64,000 nt of DNA, from assembly GCA_021733925.1 (NCBI GenBank), contig JAIPJY010000008.1, forward strand, positions 1-64,000. The letters run 5' to 3'. Source of the DNA: Prosthecobacter sp. Lineage in GTDB: Bacteria > Verrucomicrobiota > Verrucomicrobiia > Verrucomicrobiales > Verrucomicrobiaceae. Positions 17,396-25,963 of this stretch are shown here, one piece after another. A model generated the notes under the pieces. It was not told the DNA's origin. It searched no databases and saw nothing but the letters and a program-made list of their open reading frames with translations. A program made the position numbers and the translations under genes. The stretch's first letter is position 1. Each line of letters starts with the position of its first letter.

Positions 17396-18532
17396 ATGAA
17401 AGCGCTCGTCCTCACCGCCCCCTCCGAGTTCCACTACGACCTCGAATTTCCTGAACCCACCGCAGCCGCCGGCGAAGTGCTCGTCAAAATCGCCGCCTGC
17501 GGCATCTGCGGCAGCGACATCCACGGCATGGACGGCCGCAGCGGACGCCGCCAGATGCCCATCGTCATGGGCCATGAAGCCGCCGGTGAAATCGTCGCCG
17601 TGGGCGAAGGCGTGACCGACTGGAATCTCGGCGACCGAGTGACCTTTGACTCCACCGAATACTGCGGCGAGTGCGAAGAGTGCAAGCTGGGCTACGTCAA
17701 TCTCTGCCCGAACCGCAAGGTGCTGGGCGTGTCCCCCGGCGAATACCGCCGCCATGGCTGCTTCGCGGAAAAGATCGCTCTGCCCACCCGCATCCTCTAC
17801 CGCATCCCGGATGACCTTTCCTATGAGAAGGCCGCCTTTGCCGAGCCCGTGTCCATCGCCCTGCATGCAGTGAATCTGGCCGATGGCATCGAAGTGGGGG
17901 AGGCCTTCCAGCACGTCCACACCGAAGGCTGCGGCCATGACTGCGAGCACAACCATGGAGCCGAGGTCGAAGACGACACGGATGAAGCCAATGGCGGCGT
18001 CGCCGTCGTGGTGGGTGCTGGCTTGATCGGTCTGCTGGTCATTCAGGCGCTGAAAGCACGTGGCTGGGAAAAGGTGATCGCCGTGGATCTCGACGACAGC
18101 CGTTTGGAACTCGCCCGCAAGCTGGGCGCGGAAGAAACTTTCAATGCCAAGCAGGAAGGTCTGGCCATGCACATCCGCCAGATCTGCGGCGGCGACGGTG
18201 CTGATGCCAGCTTTGAAGTCGTGGGCGCAGGCGCACCGCTGGATCTCGCGATCCGCAGCGTGCGCAAGGGCGGCCAGGTGGTGCTGATCGGCAACCTCCA
18301 GCCCAACACCCCCTTCCCGCTGCAAGAGGTCGTCACTCGTCAGCTCACCATCAAGGGCTCCTGCTCCTGCGCTGGTGAATATCCTGAAGCCATCCGCCGC
18401 ATTCAGGACGGCAGCATTCAGGTGGAGCCGCTGCTCAGCGCCGTGGTTCCCCTCTCCGAAGGCGCAGGCTGGTTCAAGCGCCTGCATGACAACAAAGAAG
18501 GCCTGCTCAAGGTCGTGCTGCAGCCCGCCTGA
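17396..18532 (+). CDS. Zinc-dependent alcohol/sorbitol dehydrogenase (MDR family) with a His/Asp-rich insert
   Basis: This 378-residue medium-chain dehydrogenase has a GroES-like catalytic domain with Cys38 (CGICGSDIH), His60-Glu61 (MGHEAAG) and the structural zinc set Cys90, 93, 96 and 104. The Rossmann domain carries VVVGAGLIGLL (residues 203-213). Between them, at about residues 170-200, is an insertion rich in His, Cys and acids (HVHTEGCGHDCEHNHGAE) that normal family members lack. It probably forms a metal-binding or flexible loop. The substrate is likely a sugar alcohol or alcohol, not resolvable here. The next gene, lspA, starts 8 bp downstream. Confidence 0.85.
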   Translation: MKALVLTAPSEFHYDLEFPEPTAAAGEVLVKIAACGICGSDIHGMDGRSGRRQMPIVMGHEAAGEIVAVGEGVTDWNLGDRVTFDSTEYCGECEECKLGYVNLCPNRKVLGVSPGEYRRHGCFAEKIALPTRILYRIPDDLSYEKAAFAEPVSIALHAVNLADGIEVGEAFQHVHTEGCGHDCEHNHGAEVEDDTDEANGGVAVVVGAGLIGLLVIQALKARGWEKVIAVDLDDSRLELARKLGAEETFNAKQEGLAMHIRQICGGDGADASFEVVGAGAPLDLAIRSVRKGGQVVLIGNLQPNTPFPLQEVVTRQLTIKGSCSCAGEYPEAIRRIQDGSIQVEPLLSAVVPLSEGAGWFKRLHDNKEGLLKVVLQPA

Positions 18533-18540
18533 ACATCGCT

Positions 18541-19080
18541 ATGATTCGCCTTTTCCTGCTCCTCTCGCTCCCGCTGTACATCCTCGACCAGTTCTCCAAG
18601 AGCTGGATCGTGCAGCATTTCAAACTCTACGATACCGAGCAGGAAGTCATCCCCGGCGTCTTCTGGCTGCACCATGCGTCGAACACCGGCGTGGCCTTTG
18701 GCATGTTCAACGGCACGCAAAATGCCAACTACGTCTTCGCCGCCGTCTCGCTCGCCGCGCTCATCTTCATCTACGTGATGAATGGCAAAGGCCTGTTTCC
18801 CGGCAAGCTGAGCCGCACCGCCGTGGCGCTGCTGGTCTCCGGCGTGTTCGGCAACCTCACCGACCGCCTGTTCCGCAACCACGATGGCGGCAAGCTTTTC
18901 GACGGCACCTTCTTCGACGGCTACGTCGTGGATTTCCTGCGCTTCGACTTCGGCTTCTGGCCCTTCCACCCGTGGCCTTCGTTCAATGTGGCGGATTCCT
19001 GCGTCGTGTGCGCAGCCATTCTGCTGGCCGTGGCATCCTTCGTGGAAACGCCTACGCCGGTGAAAAAGAGTACAAAGTGA
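18541..19080 (+). CDS. lspA: Lipoprotein signal peptidase (signal peptidase II)
   Basis: This 179-residue inner-membrane aspartyl protease cleaves prolipoprotein signal peptides at the lipobox. It has four hydrophobic segments and the family motifs NTGVAFGMF, GNLTDRLF, and the catalytic aspartates Asp131 (DGYVVDFLRF) and Asp152 (SFNVADSC). The loop FGFWPFHPWP between the two is typical of the larger PVC-type enzymes. It lies 8 bp after the alcohol dehydrogenase gene, so the two are probably co-transcribed, without an obvious functional link. A substrate lipoprotein is encoded at 26565. Confidence 0.93.
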   Translation: MIRLFLLLSLPLYILDQFSKSWIVQHFKLYDTEQEVIPGVFWLHHASNTGVAFGMFNGTQNANYVFAAVSLAALIFIYVMNGKGLFPGKLSRTAVALLVSGVFGNLTDRLFRNHDGGKLFDGTFFDGYVVDFLRFDFGFWPFHPWPSFNVADSCVVCAAILLAVASFVETPTPVKKSTK

Positions 19081-19102
19081 AAAGGGCCTAAGGCTTGGGT
19101 CC

Positions 19103-19138
19103 GATCAGACCGATCAGACCGATCCGTCCAATCTGTCC
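19103..19138. repeat. Degenerate 9-bp tandem repeat
   Basis: GATCAGACC occurs twice in tandem (19103-19111 and 19112-19120), followed by the variants GATCCGTCC and AATCTGTCC. It fills the gap between the convergent lspA and 19148-20209 genes. Confidence 0.6.
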
Positions 19139-19147
19139 CATTTCCCA

Positions 19148-20209
19148 TTACTCCACCGGCACCGGCGACCAGCGATAAATACCGTCAAACCAGGACAGGC
19201 TGCCGGGTGGTGAGGCTTTGCGTTTGGTTTCCACCCAGAGGAAGCCGCCTTTACGCTTCAGCATGATGCTGACCTCCTTGGCATCCTCCGGCACGTCAGC
19301 CTCATTGAAGACAGCGGCAGCCGTGTCCTCGTCATTCTTCGATTTCACCGCCTCAGCCGGTATCTGACCCGCCAGGTCAGCACCCTGATTTTCGATCACC
19401 CGTGTGCAATTGAGATTCACGCGGAGCTTGCCGTCCTTCGCACGGCGGATGCTCACGTGCCCGCCAAAGCCATCGTCATACTCGCCGTCCCAGGAGGAGC
19501 TCTTCAGAACGGGCATCTGCTGAATGAAGCCATAGGCCACCGCCCGGGCTTGAGCGAGCTTGAGCCAGTAGTTCACATCCTTCTCTGCTGAGGGCGTCTC
19601 TTTGCCGCCAGTGACCGGCTGGGCTGGCTTCACCTGCTGAGGTTCCAGGGGCTGGTAGCCGATTTTCATCCACCGGCCCAGCAGCACCGGCCAGCGGGCC
19701 TTCCAGTCGGCAGGCACCAGTTTGTCCATCCCTGACCAGGTATGCGCCGATTCTTTTAAGGCCGTGTTCAGACGCTCCTCCGCCGCCTGGGCCTCTTTGC
19801 GGGCCAGTTGCAGGCGCTTTTCATCACTCACCCGGCGATAGATGCCAAGGATGCCGGGGTCCTGCGGCATCTTCTGCCCCGGCTTGAACAGGATCTCCAT
19901 TTTCGACTCGCCACCTTTGGCGATGAAATACGTGCCACGATCCTGCCCCTCCTCCACCACAGCGGCAAAGGTGGTCACATTGTCTTTGCGGTTCCCCTGC
20001 CCTGTCCACATGCCAGTCGATCCCGGTTCCGAAGCCCAGCGCATGGCCACTTCCACACCTGTGGCGGATGTCTGGCGCAAAGTGAGATAGCGCATCGACT
20101 CCTCGTCATAAAAATAGGCCAGCTTCGGCGGCTCAGCGCCCCACACGTGCGCCACAGACAAGAAGAGGGCCAGAACCGGAATCTGGAAGGGCGGCAGCCG
20201 TGAGTTCAT
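19148..20209 (-). CDS. Secreted protein of unknown function
   Basis: I do not recognise this 353-residue protein. It has a signal peptide (IPVLALFLSVAHVWGA) and a mature part beginning EPPKLAYFYDEES. Residues 30-130 look like a small beta-rich domain (GTYFIAKGGESKMEILFKPG). Next comes a helical, charged segment (RRVSDEKRLQLARKEAQAAEERLN). A second beta domain follows, with WDGEYDDGFGGHVSIRRAKDGKLRVNLNCTRV, ending in SWFDGIYRWSPVPVE. The second domain resembles the DGxYxD/GHVSI pattern of lysozyme-inhibitor-like DUFs (MliC/LprI type), but this is only an impression. Codon use matches its neighbours. Confidence 0.7.
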   Translation of the reverse strand: MNSRLPPFQIPVLALFLSVAHVWGAEPPKLAYFYDEESMRYLTLRQTSATGVEVAMRWASEPGSTGMWTGQGNRKDNVTTFAAVVEEGQDRGTYFIAKGGESKMEILFKPGQKMPQDPGILGIYRRVSDEKRLQLARKEAQAAEERLNTALKESAHTWSGMDKLVPADWKARWPVLLGRWMKIGYQPLEPQQVKPAQPVTGGKETPSAEKDVNYWLKLAQARAVAYGFIQQMPVLKSSSWDGEYDDGFGGHVSIRRAKDGKLRVNLNCTRVIENQGADLAGQIPAEAVKSKNDEDTAAAVFNEADVPEDAKEVSIMLKRKGGFLWVETKRKASPPGSLSWFDGIYRWSPVPVE

Positions 20210-20544
20210 GGGCTCACACTCTCAAAGAAGACGCTCCATGTGCAAGAATTAGAAAAAGGTGATTTTCAAGCCCTCTCCATAATGATCGTAATTTACGATT
20301 AGTTCATGGAACGAATGGCGTTTTCTGATCATTTTTGGGTTCTTTGAGAGAATTCGACCCATTTTTATCGATTTTGTCATTCTATTGTCTGTTTTTTAAT
20401 ACATTGATAATGAGACTATTGTCGTGTTTTCACACTCCCATTATTATCATTTTTACAATTTTATGAGTTAAATCTGATATGGTGTTGCATTGATTCTAAT
20501 TTCTGTTATAAATACTAGCAGAATCAAGAACCACTTACGCAGCC
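20210..20544. promoter_or_regulatory. AT-rich upstream region with a palindrome and a sigma70-like promoter
   Basis: This 335-bp stretch is markedly AT-rich compared with the rest of the window and has no gene. ATCGTAA-T-TTACGAT, an odd-centred palindrome, lies at about 20285-20299. TTGCAT at 20485-20490 and TATAAA at 20507-20512, spaced by 16 bp, form a plausible promoter 33 bp before the ATG at 20545. The AT bias suggests binding by a nucleoid protein or an UP-element-rich strong promoter. Confidence 0.55.
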
Positions 20545-21243
20545 ATGAAAACACTCATCCGCCTCGCCCTCACCGTCAGCCTCCTCACAGTCGCTACCGC
20601 CGCGAACGCTCAGAATGGTTACTCTGCCGCCGGCTACTACGCCGCCCCTCAGGCACAGGCTGCCTACGCTCAGGAACAGGCCAACGCGCAGGCCTGGGCC
20701 GCCTACAACGCTCAGCAGCAGGCCAATGCAGCCGACTGGGCTCGCTACTACGCTGACCAAGCCGCAGCCCAGGCAGCCGCCCAGCAGGCTGCAGCTCAGC
20801 GCACCGCCGCTGCCCGCCCTGCCGTTGGCAATTCTCAGATCCGCTTTGACGGCCGCTTCGCTTCCGTCGGTCAGACCGCCCCTCAGGCCCTCCAGTTCGC
20901 CGTTTATGCTGCCAACACCCTCCAGAACAAGCCCTACGTGCTGGGCGGCGGCCATCGGAACATCGAAGACAGCGCTTATGACTGCAGCAGCAGCACTTCT
21001 TACGTCCTCATGAAGGCAGGATTGCTGAACCGCTGCCTGTCCAGCAAGGAGTTCGCCAACTATGGCGAGGCTGGCCAGGGCCGCTTCATCACCATCTGGG
21101 TGAAGCCTGGTGAGCATGTTTTCATCACCATCTGCGGTCTTCGCATGGACACCTCCGGCCAGGTCACTGGCGAAGGTCCCCGCTGGCGCGTCAAGGGCCG
21201 CAACTATGCTGGCTTCTCCCCTCGCCATCCTTCGGGCATGTAA
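20545..21243 (+). CDS. Secreted NlpC/P60-like peptidoglycan hydrolase with Ala/Gln-rich N-terminal region
   Basis: This 232-residue exported protein has a signal peptide with likely cleavage after ANA (residue 22). Residues 23-92 are a low-complexity Ala/Gln/Tyr segment (YAQEQANAQAWAAYNAQQQA). A compact domain follows with LQNKPYVLGGGHRN and candidate catalytic Cys147 (AYDCSSSTSYVL) and His191 (KPGEHVFITI), the spacing expected of NlpC/P60 cysteine endopeptidases. The domain is shorter than classical members. A structural role for the Ala/Gln region in the envelope is possible. It is driven by the AT-rich promoter upstream and followed by a small gene. Confidence 0.75.
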   Translation: MKTLIRLALTVSLLTVATAANAQNGYSAAGYYAAPQAQAAYAQEQANAQAWAAYNAQQQANAADWARYYADQAAAQAAAQQAAAQRTAAARPAVGNSQIRFDGRFASVGQTAPQALQFAVYAANTLQNKPYVLGGGHRNIEDSAYDCSSSTSYVLMKAGLLNRCLSSKEFANYGEAGQGRFITIWVKPGEHVFITICGLRMDTSGQVTGEGPRWRVKGRNYAGFSPRHPSGM

Positions 21244-21347
21244 TTCTCATTTTTGCGACGCCATTCTCACACTCAGTAAACAAAGCTTCATTCAATTCTG
21301 AAACTCACCGCCTAAACCGCCTCAAACCTCTCAAATCTACGACACAT

Positions 21348-21539
21348 ATGAACACCAACACCACCTCCTCCACCGCCTCCAACAAAGAAGTCACCCTCGG
21401 CTGGAACTCGATGCCTGCTTACGGTGAAGTGATGACCCAGGTCATCGGCACCGCTCACACCGACGTGAAGAGCAGCATCAGCCTCGGCAAGACGAGCGTC
21501 CTGAAGACCTTCTGGAGCACCCTGAGCAACCTCAAGTAG
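21348..21539 (+). CDS. Small protein of unknown function (63 aa)
   Basis: The 63-residue Ser/Thr-rich frame MNTNTTSSTASNKEVTLGWN... ends in KTFWSTLSNLK. It begins 105 bp after the NlpC/P60-like gene. I recognise no domain, signal peptide or membrane helix. Support comes from its clean placement between two genes, its composition and the ACACATATG start context; there is no clear Shine-Dalgarno site, which is usual in this window. It may share the upstream transcript. It could also be a chance frame. Confidence 0.5.
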   Translation: MNTNTTSSTASNKEVTLGWNSMPAYGEVMTQVIGTAHTDVKSSISLGKTSVLKTFWSTLSNLK

Positions 21540-21612
21540 TCCCTCCCGGGGCGGGCGCCCTTCGCCTTGCGCTCTGCATGGTCGTTGGTATGGCTTGATT
21601 CTCCATCCACGC

Positions 21613-22524
21613 ATGCAGGTCCTTCGCTCCATCGACGCCCTTTCCACCCTTCCCGGTCCCCTCGCCCTTGCCGTTGGTGTTTTCGACGGCATCCACCTCG
21701 GGCACCAGGAAGTCATCCGCGCAGCACAGGAGCATGCCACGCAGCACCACGGCACGGCAGTCGTCGTGACCTTCGACCCGCACCCGATGCAGGTGCTCCG
21801 GCCCGGCTCCGCCCCCAAGCTGCTCTGCGGCCCGCGCCATCAGCAGCTCATCCTCGCACAAACCGGCATTGCCTGCCTGCTGGCCTGCCCCTTCACCGCA
21901 GAGACGGCCAAGACGCCCGCACGCGATTTCCTCCAGCAGCTCGTGCGCGCCTCACGCCCGCTGGGCTGCATCTCGGTAGGTTACACCTGGAGCTTTGGCC
22001 ACCGGCGCGAAGGCAACATTCACCTGCTCATGGAAATGGGGCAGGAGCACGACTTTGCTGTGTACGGCGTCCCTCCATTGAAAATCGATGGGCAAGTGGT
22101 AAGCAGCACCCTGATCCGTGAGGCGGTCTCGAACGGTGATTTCGTCAAAGCCGCCACGCTGCTTGGTCGGGAATACACCGTCTTTGGCACCGTCGTTGAA
22201 GGTCAGAAACTCGGCCGCCAGCTCGGATTTCCAACCGCGAACGTCGATGTTGAAAATGAACAACTCCCACCGCTCGGCGTTTATGCGGTTGAGGCGCGCA
22301 TCGACACGCAATGGCTCCCCGGCGTGGCCAATCTCGGCCGCCGGCCCACCGTCGCGGCAGACGCCGATCCTTCCCTCGAAGTACACCTGCTCGACTGGAG
22401 CGGTGACCTCTACGGCAAAGACATGGAGGTGCGCTTCACCCGCCACCTGCGCAGCGAGATGAAATTCAGCAGCCTGGACGAACTCAAGGCGCAGATCGCA
22501 CGCGATATAGTGGCAGCAAAGTAG
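21613..22524 (+). CDS. ribF: Bifunctional riboflavin kinase/FAD synthetase
   Basis: This 303-residue enzyme phosphorylates riboflavin to FMN and adenylates FMN to FAD. The N-terminal nucleotidyltransferase domain has VGVFDGIHLGHQEVI and a VVVTFDPHP motif, and contains SSTLIREAVSNGD. The C-terminal riboflavin kinase domain has GTVVEGQKLGRQLGFPTANV and GVANLGRRPTV. I use the ATG at 21613 (MQVLRSIDALS), 18 bp inside the longest frame, because that segment aligns with the family. It converges with the ThuA gene across a terminator. Confidence 0.95.
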   Translation: MQVLRSIDALSTLPGPLALAVGVFDGIHLGHQEVIRAAQEHATQHHGTAVVVTFDPHPMQVLRPGSAPKLLCGPRHQQLILAQTGIACLLACPFTAETAKTPARDFLQQLVRASRPLGCISVGYTWSFGHRREGNIHLLMEMGQEHDFAVYGVPPLKIDGQVVSSTLIREAVSNGDFVKAATLLGREYTVFGTVVEGQKLGRQLGFPTANVDVENEQLPPLGVYAVEARIDTQWLPGVANLGRRPTVAADADPSLEVHLLDWSGDLYGKDMEVRFTRHLRSEMKFSSLDELKAQIARDIVAAK

Positions 22525-22548
22525 CCTTGTTGCAGAGCAACTAGGACT

Positions 22549-22569
22549 CCCTGTTCCGCAGGAACAGGG
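22549..22569. terminator. Bidirectional terminator between ribF and the ThuA gene
   Basis: CCCTGTTCC-GCA-GGAACAGGG is a perfect 9-bp stem. It begins 24 bp after the ribF stop and abuts the stop of the convergent ThuA gene at 22570. It lacks a long T-run on either side, though ACTTCTTCTT follows on the plus strand. Confidence 0.6.
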
Positions 22570-23481
22570 CTACTTCTTCTTCGGCTTCGGCGCTTCCTGC
22601 TTCGGATAACCATCCAGTTTCACCACGCTCACCGCAGTCTCTGTTGGGAAGTCCGCTGGCACTGCCGCCGTGCGCTCCACGTTGCCGGTGGCCGCCCATT
22701 CGGTGCCACGTTGCAGGATCGTGTAAAAGCCGCGATCCAGCATCGAGTAATCCGCATGTCCCAGCGTCGTGTGAAACACGCGGCCCTTGTGGTAGCCTAG
22801 CACCATGTTGTTCGGTTCATTCACTGCGGTGAGGTCGGAGACCGCCGTGGTCAGCACGTCCACATTTTCCGCAGGGCCGCGCAGCTTGCTGTAAAGCTCA
22901 TCCTTCGCGTGCAGCCAGCGCTTGGGCAGTCCCTTCGTGATCGGATGATCTGCATTCTGAATTTCGACGATGAACTCATGCTGTGCACCGTGCGCGCCGC
23001 CGTTCCCCTCCACGGTGTCGCGGAAAAGTTTGCCGTCCTTCACATAGAGCCATGGACCGGACTTTTCGTTACGTCCACCCCAGCCGCCGACGCCGATCAT
23101 GTCGTTGTATTCCTTCCACTCAGGAAAGGAATTGTTCGCCGCATGGATCGATACAAAACCACCGCCGTCAGCCACATACTTCGTGAAGGCATCACGCACG
23201 TTCTGCGGCCAGGGCTCGCCATTGTAGTTGCTCACCACCGCTTGGTAGTCGCTGAACATCGGTTTCCACGCATGCCAGGCTTCAGGTGGCGATCCTTTGG
23301 GCGGCGTGGTGCTGACTTCGACGGTAAACGCACCGCTGCTCTCCAAAATATTGCGCAGCACCGGCGTGGTGATGTCCCATTTGTGATTGTTCTGACCGTC
23401 CACAATGAGGACTTTCAGTTTGTCAGCGGCCTGCAGGCTGGCGGCGGCACACAGGAGGAAGGTAAAGAGGATGGAGCGCAT
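22570..23481 (-). CDS. Secreted ThuA-domain protein
   Basis: This 303-residue exported protein of the ThuA (trehalose-utilisation-like, class I glutaminase-amidotransferase-fold) family has a signal peptide (MRSILFTFLLCAAASLQAA). The mature domain begins KLKVLIVDGQNNHKW. Family stretches are AVVSNYNGEPWPQNVRDAF, GGGFVSIHAANNSFPEW, YNDMIGVGGWG, HEFIVEIQNADHPITKGLP, DELYSKLRG and GRVFHTTLGHADYSM. ThuA proteins lie near sugar-catabolism genes in PVC bacteria, but no reaction is established. The start at 23481 is chosen for the signal peptide. The C-terminus is a Lys/Pro-rich tail (PKQEAPKPKKK). Confidence 0.88.
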   Translation of the reverse strand: MRSILFTFLLCAAASLQAADKLKVLIVDGQNNHKWDITTPVLRNILESSGAFTVEVSTTPPKGSPPEAWHAWKPMFSDYQAVVSNYNGEPWPQNVRDAFTKYVADGGGFVSIHAANNSFPEWKEYNDMIGVGGWGGRNEKSGPWLYVKDGKLFRDTVEGNGGAHGAQHEFIVEIQNADHPITKGLPKRWLHAKDELYSKLRGPAENVDVLTTAVSDLTAVNEPNNMVLGYHKGRVFHTTLGHADYSMLDRGFYTILQRGTEWAATGNVERTAAVPADFPTETAVSVVKLDGYPKQEAPKPKKK

Positions 23482-23594
23482 GGTTGTGACGTTGCTATCA
23501 GTCTGGCGAACTTTTGGCAAGAACGAACCTACGCAACTGTTCGTAATACACCTTGACCCTCGGTGCCGTCACCCACACTGAGCAGCTCCCCTAG

Positions 23595-24854
23595 ATGTCC
23601 CTGTTCGTTGCCTTCCTGCTCTACTTCGCGCTGCTTCTGCTGCTCGCAGTCATTTCCGCTGCGGAAACGGCCATCCATAGCGCACGCGACGTCGAAGCGC
23701 AGCTGCTCGCCGCCGGAGAGGGTGCCGTAGCCCAAAGGCTGCGCGCCATCACGGCCAATCCCTTTGCGCAGTTGCACCACACGCTGCTGCTTTCTTCGGC
23801 GCTGAATCTCGCCCTCGCCGCACTCGGGCTGTGGATCGTGACCGGGCCGCTGCGGGCCTCAGGATGGAATGTGTGGATCACTTCATCCGTCATATTCTTG
23901 GCAACGGTCCTGCTAGGAGATATGGCTCCCAAATTTTTTGCCGCCCGCAATCCCTCGGTGGTTTTGCTCGGCAGCCTGCGTTTGCTTCACCCGCTGCGCA
24001 ACGTGATCGACCCCCTCGCCTTGCTCGTCGATCGCACCACGGATGCGCTGCTGCAAAAATTCGTCACCCGGCATATCAAGACACGCCTGCCCGTGACGCG
24101 GGATGAATTCGAAACCCTCGTGGAAATGCGACAGGAGCAGGGTCTGCTGGACAGCGATGACAGCGCCATGATCCATGAAGCGCTCGACATTGAGGCACTC
24201 ACCGTGCGCGACTGCATGATCCCGCGCGTCGATCTCGCCCTTATGAGCAGCGATGACTCGCCGCAGAAGACCACCGCCATCCTGGAAAAATCCGCCGGTC
24301 GTTTTGTCATCGTTTACGGCGAGACCCCCGACTCCGTCGAGGGCGTGATCGACACCAACGCCTGGAAGCTCGCGAACCGTCCGGATTGGCGCACGCTCAT
24401 GCGCACGCCAGCCTTTGTTCCTGAAACCATGCCTGTGCTCGAAGCTTTGGAACACCATCTGCACAACGACGAGCAGCCGGCGCTCATCGCGGATGAATAC
24501 GGCGGCCTCGAAGGCATGATCACCCGCCGGGAAATCGCCGACTGGCTGCTGTACGAAGCCGCCCCGTGGCATGGCGAAAACTCAGAGATTCGAGATCTCG
24601 GCGGCGGTCGTTTTCTGCTGGATGGCGGCACACGGCTCGATCACCTCAAAGCAGAACTCGGTGTCGATCTGCAGGCTGACGGCATCGACACCATCGGCGG
24701 GCTGGTCTTCAATCAGCTCGCTCATGTGCCCAAGCCAGGCGAACGCATCAGCATCGACACGGCCGACATCAAGGTGCGCCGCATTGTGCGCGCCCGTATT
24801 CAGGAGGTGGAACTCCGCCTCAAACCCAACTCTGCCGCCGCGCCCGAAGTCTAA
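23595..24854 (+). CDS. CNNM/CBS-domain membrane protein (HlyC/CorC family), first of a pair
   Basis: This 419-residue protein has an N-terminal CNNM (DUF21) membrane domain with three to four helices and AAETAIHSARDVEAQ, which resembles the ISAAETA motif of the family. A CBS pair follows (VRDCMIPRVDLALMSSDD, ADEYGGLEGMITRREIADWLL). A C-terminal CorC_HlyC domain has GGGRFLLDGGTRLDHL and DGIDTIGGLVFNQLAHVPKPGE. Family members are linked to Mg2+ or Co2+ efflux and resistance. The next gene, 15 bp downstream, is a second, shorter member, suggesting a heteromeric transporter as in other bacteria with paired CNNM genes. Confidence 0.88.
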   Translation: MSLFVAFLLYFALLLLLAVISAAETAIHSARDVEAQLLAAGEGAVAQRLRAITANPFAQLHHTLLLSSALNLALAALGLWIVTGPLRASGWNVWITSSVIFLATVLLGDMAPKFFAARNPSVVLLGSLRLLHPLRNVIDPLALLVDRTTDALLQKFVTRHIKTRLPVTRDEFETLVEMRQEQGLLDSDDSAMIHEALDIEALTVRDCMIPRVDLALMSSDDSPQKTTAILEKSAGRFVIVYGETPDSVEGVIDTNAWKLANRPDWRTLMRTPAFVPETMPVLEALEHHLHNDEQPALIADEYGGLEGMITRREIADWLLYEAAPWHGENSEIRDLGGGRFLLDGGTRLDHLKAELGVDLQADGIDTIGGLVFNQLAHVPKPGERISIDTADIKVRRIVRARIQEVELRLKPNSAAAPEV

Positions 24855-24869
24855 AGTCCTCTCTCCCGC

Positions 24870-25805
24870 ATGACCTGGCTCCTGCTCATCCTCTGCCTCG
24901 CTCTTTCCTTCATGCTCTCCGGCCTGGAGAGCGCCGTGATGGCAGTCAGCCGTGTGCGCGTGCGTCATGCAGCGACTGCAGGCGACCGCCGCGCGCAAGG
25001 CCTGCTGCCGCTGCTGGAAGATCGCGATGCCCTGATCGGCTGCATCACCGTGGCCAATCACCTCACCAATCTCGCCGCCTTCCTGCTCATCGCCTTTCCC
25101 GTCATCCATCATGCGAGCCTCTGGGGCTATGCGCTCGCCGTCGTCCTCGCGCTGCCCGTTTTTCTCATCGGCCTGGAAGTGATGCCCAAGAAGCTCTTCC
25201 GCAGCTATCCTTTCCGCTCCATGCGCAGCGTCTCGCCGCTCGTTCATCTCGTCGGCATGGCCCGCCCCTTGTTCCGCGCGGTGGCAGGCAAACGCACCGC
25301 CGACACCAGCGAAGCCCCCAGTGAGGCACGTCAGACACGCGGGCGCGATGACTTGAAGTCGCTGGCACAGGAGCTCGCCGCCCAGCATCAGCTTTCCGCC
25401 AATGCCACGCATCTCATCGAACGCGTGCTCGACTACAAAAAGCTGCGCACCGCAGACATCATGCAGCCGCTGGCACGCAGCATGGCCCTCGCCGCTGAGA
25501 TCCCACTCAGCACAGCCTTGATCGTCGCACGGGAACAAAACTGCACCCTGCTCCCCGTGCTCGGTGACAACGGCAGCTTCATCGGTCTTCTCGACACCAC
25601 CGACCTGCCCGCGACCATTCCGCCTGACCGCCTCGTGCGCCACCACATGCGTACTCTGGATGCCGTTCCTGCCAGCCTGCCCGCCCTGCACACGCTGCAG
25701 CGCATGCGCAAATCCGGCCGCCGCCTCGCCATCGTGGTGGATGAACGCCAGCAGCCGCTGGGGCTGATTACGGAGGAGAGGCTGCTTGAACCGTTGATGC
25801 GGTGA
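24870..25805 (+). CDS. CNNM/CBS-domain membrane protein, second of a pair
   Basis: This 311-residue protein has an N-terminal membrane domain with MLSGLESAVMAVSRVRVRHAA, helices such as LWGYALAVVLALPVFLIGLEVMPKKLF, and a degenerate CBS pair (TADIMQPLARSMALAA, LIVAREQNCTLLPVLGDNG, IVVDERQQPLGLITEERLLEPL). It lacks the C-terminal CorC_HlyC domain of its upstream neighbour. It is probably translated from the same mRNA (15-bp gap) and may form a complex with it. Confidence 0.85.
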   Translation: MTWLLLILCLALSFMLSGLESAVMAVSRVRVRHAATAGDRRAQGLLPLLEDRDALIGCITVANHLTNLAAFLLIAFPVIHHASLWGYALAVVLALPVFLIGLEVMPKKLFRSYPFRSMRSVSPLVHLVGMARPLFRAVAGKRTADTSEAPSEARQTRGRDDLKSLAQELAAQHQLSANATHLIERVLDYKKLRTADIMQPLARSMALAAEIPLSTALIVAREQNCTLLPVLGDNGSFIGLLDTTDLPATIPPDRLVRHHMRTLDAVPASLPALHTLQRMRKSGRRLAIVVDERQQPLGLITEERLLEPLMR

Positions 25806-25812
25806 AGGGCGA

Positions 25813-25908
25813 ATTTATGATTTACGATTGATGATTTATGATTTCACGGACGGCCAAGCCGCCTTTCGAAATCGGGCTTCCCCAAATCATAAATCGTAAA
25901 TCATAAAT
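25813..25908. repeat. Perfect inverted repeat of GATTTAT-type motifs
   Basis: ATTTATGATTTACGAT (25813-25828) and its exact complement ATCGTAAATCATAAAT (25893-25908) flank a 64-bp loop, and a second nested pair (ATGATTTATGATT and AATCATAAATC) extends the hairpin. The arms are built from a repeated heptamer-like unit and are much more AT-rich than neighbouring DNA. They lie between the CNNM gene and rdgB. Confidence 0.75.
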
Positions 25909-25963
25909 GGCTTCTCTCCCGCGGTTGAAAACCTCCACCGCCGCCGCCATCCATAGCGCTACC

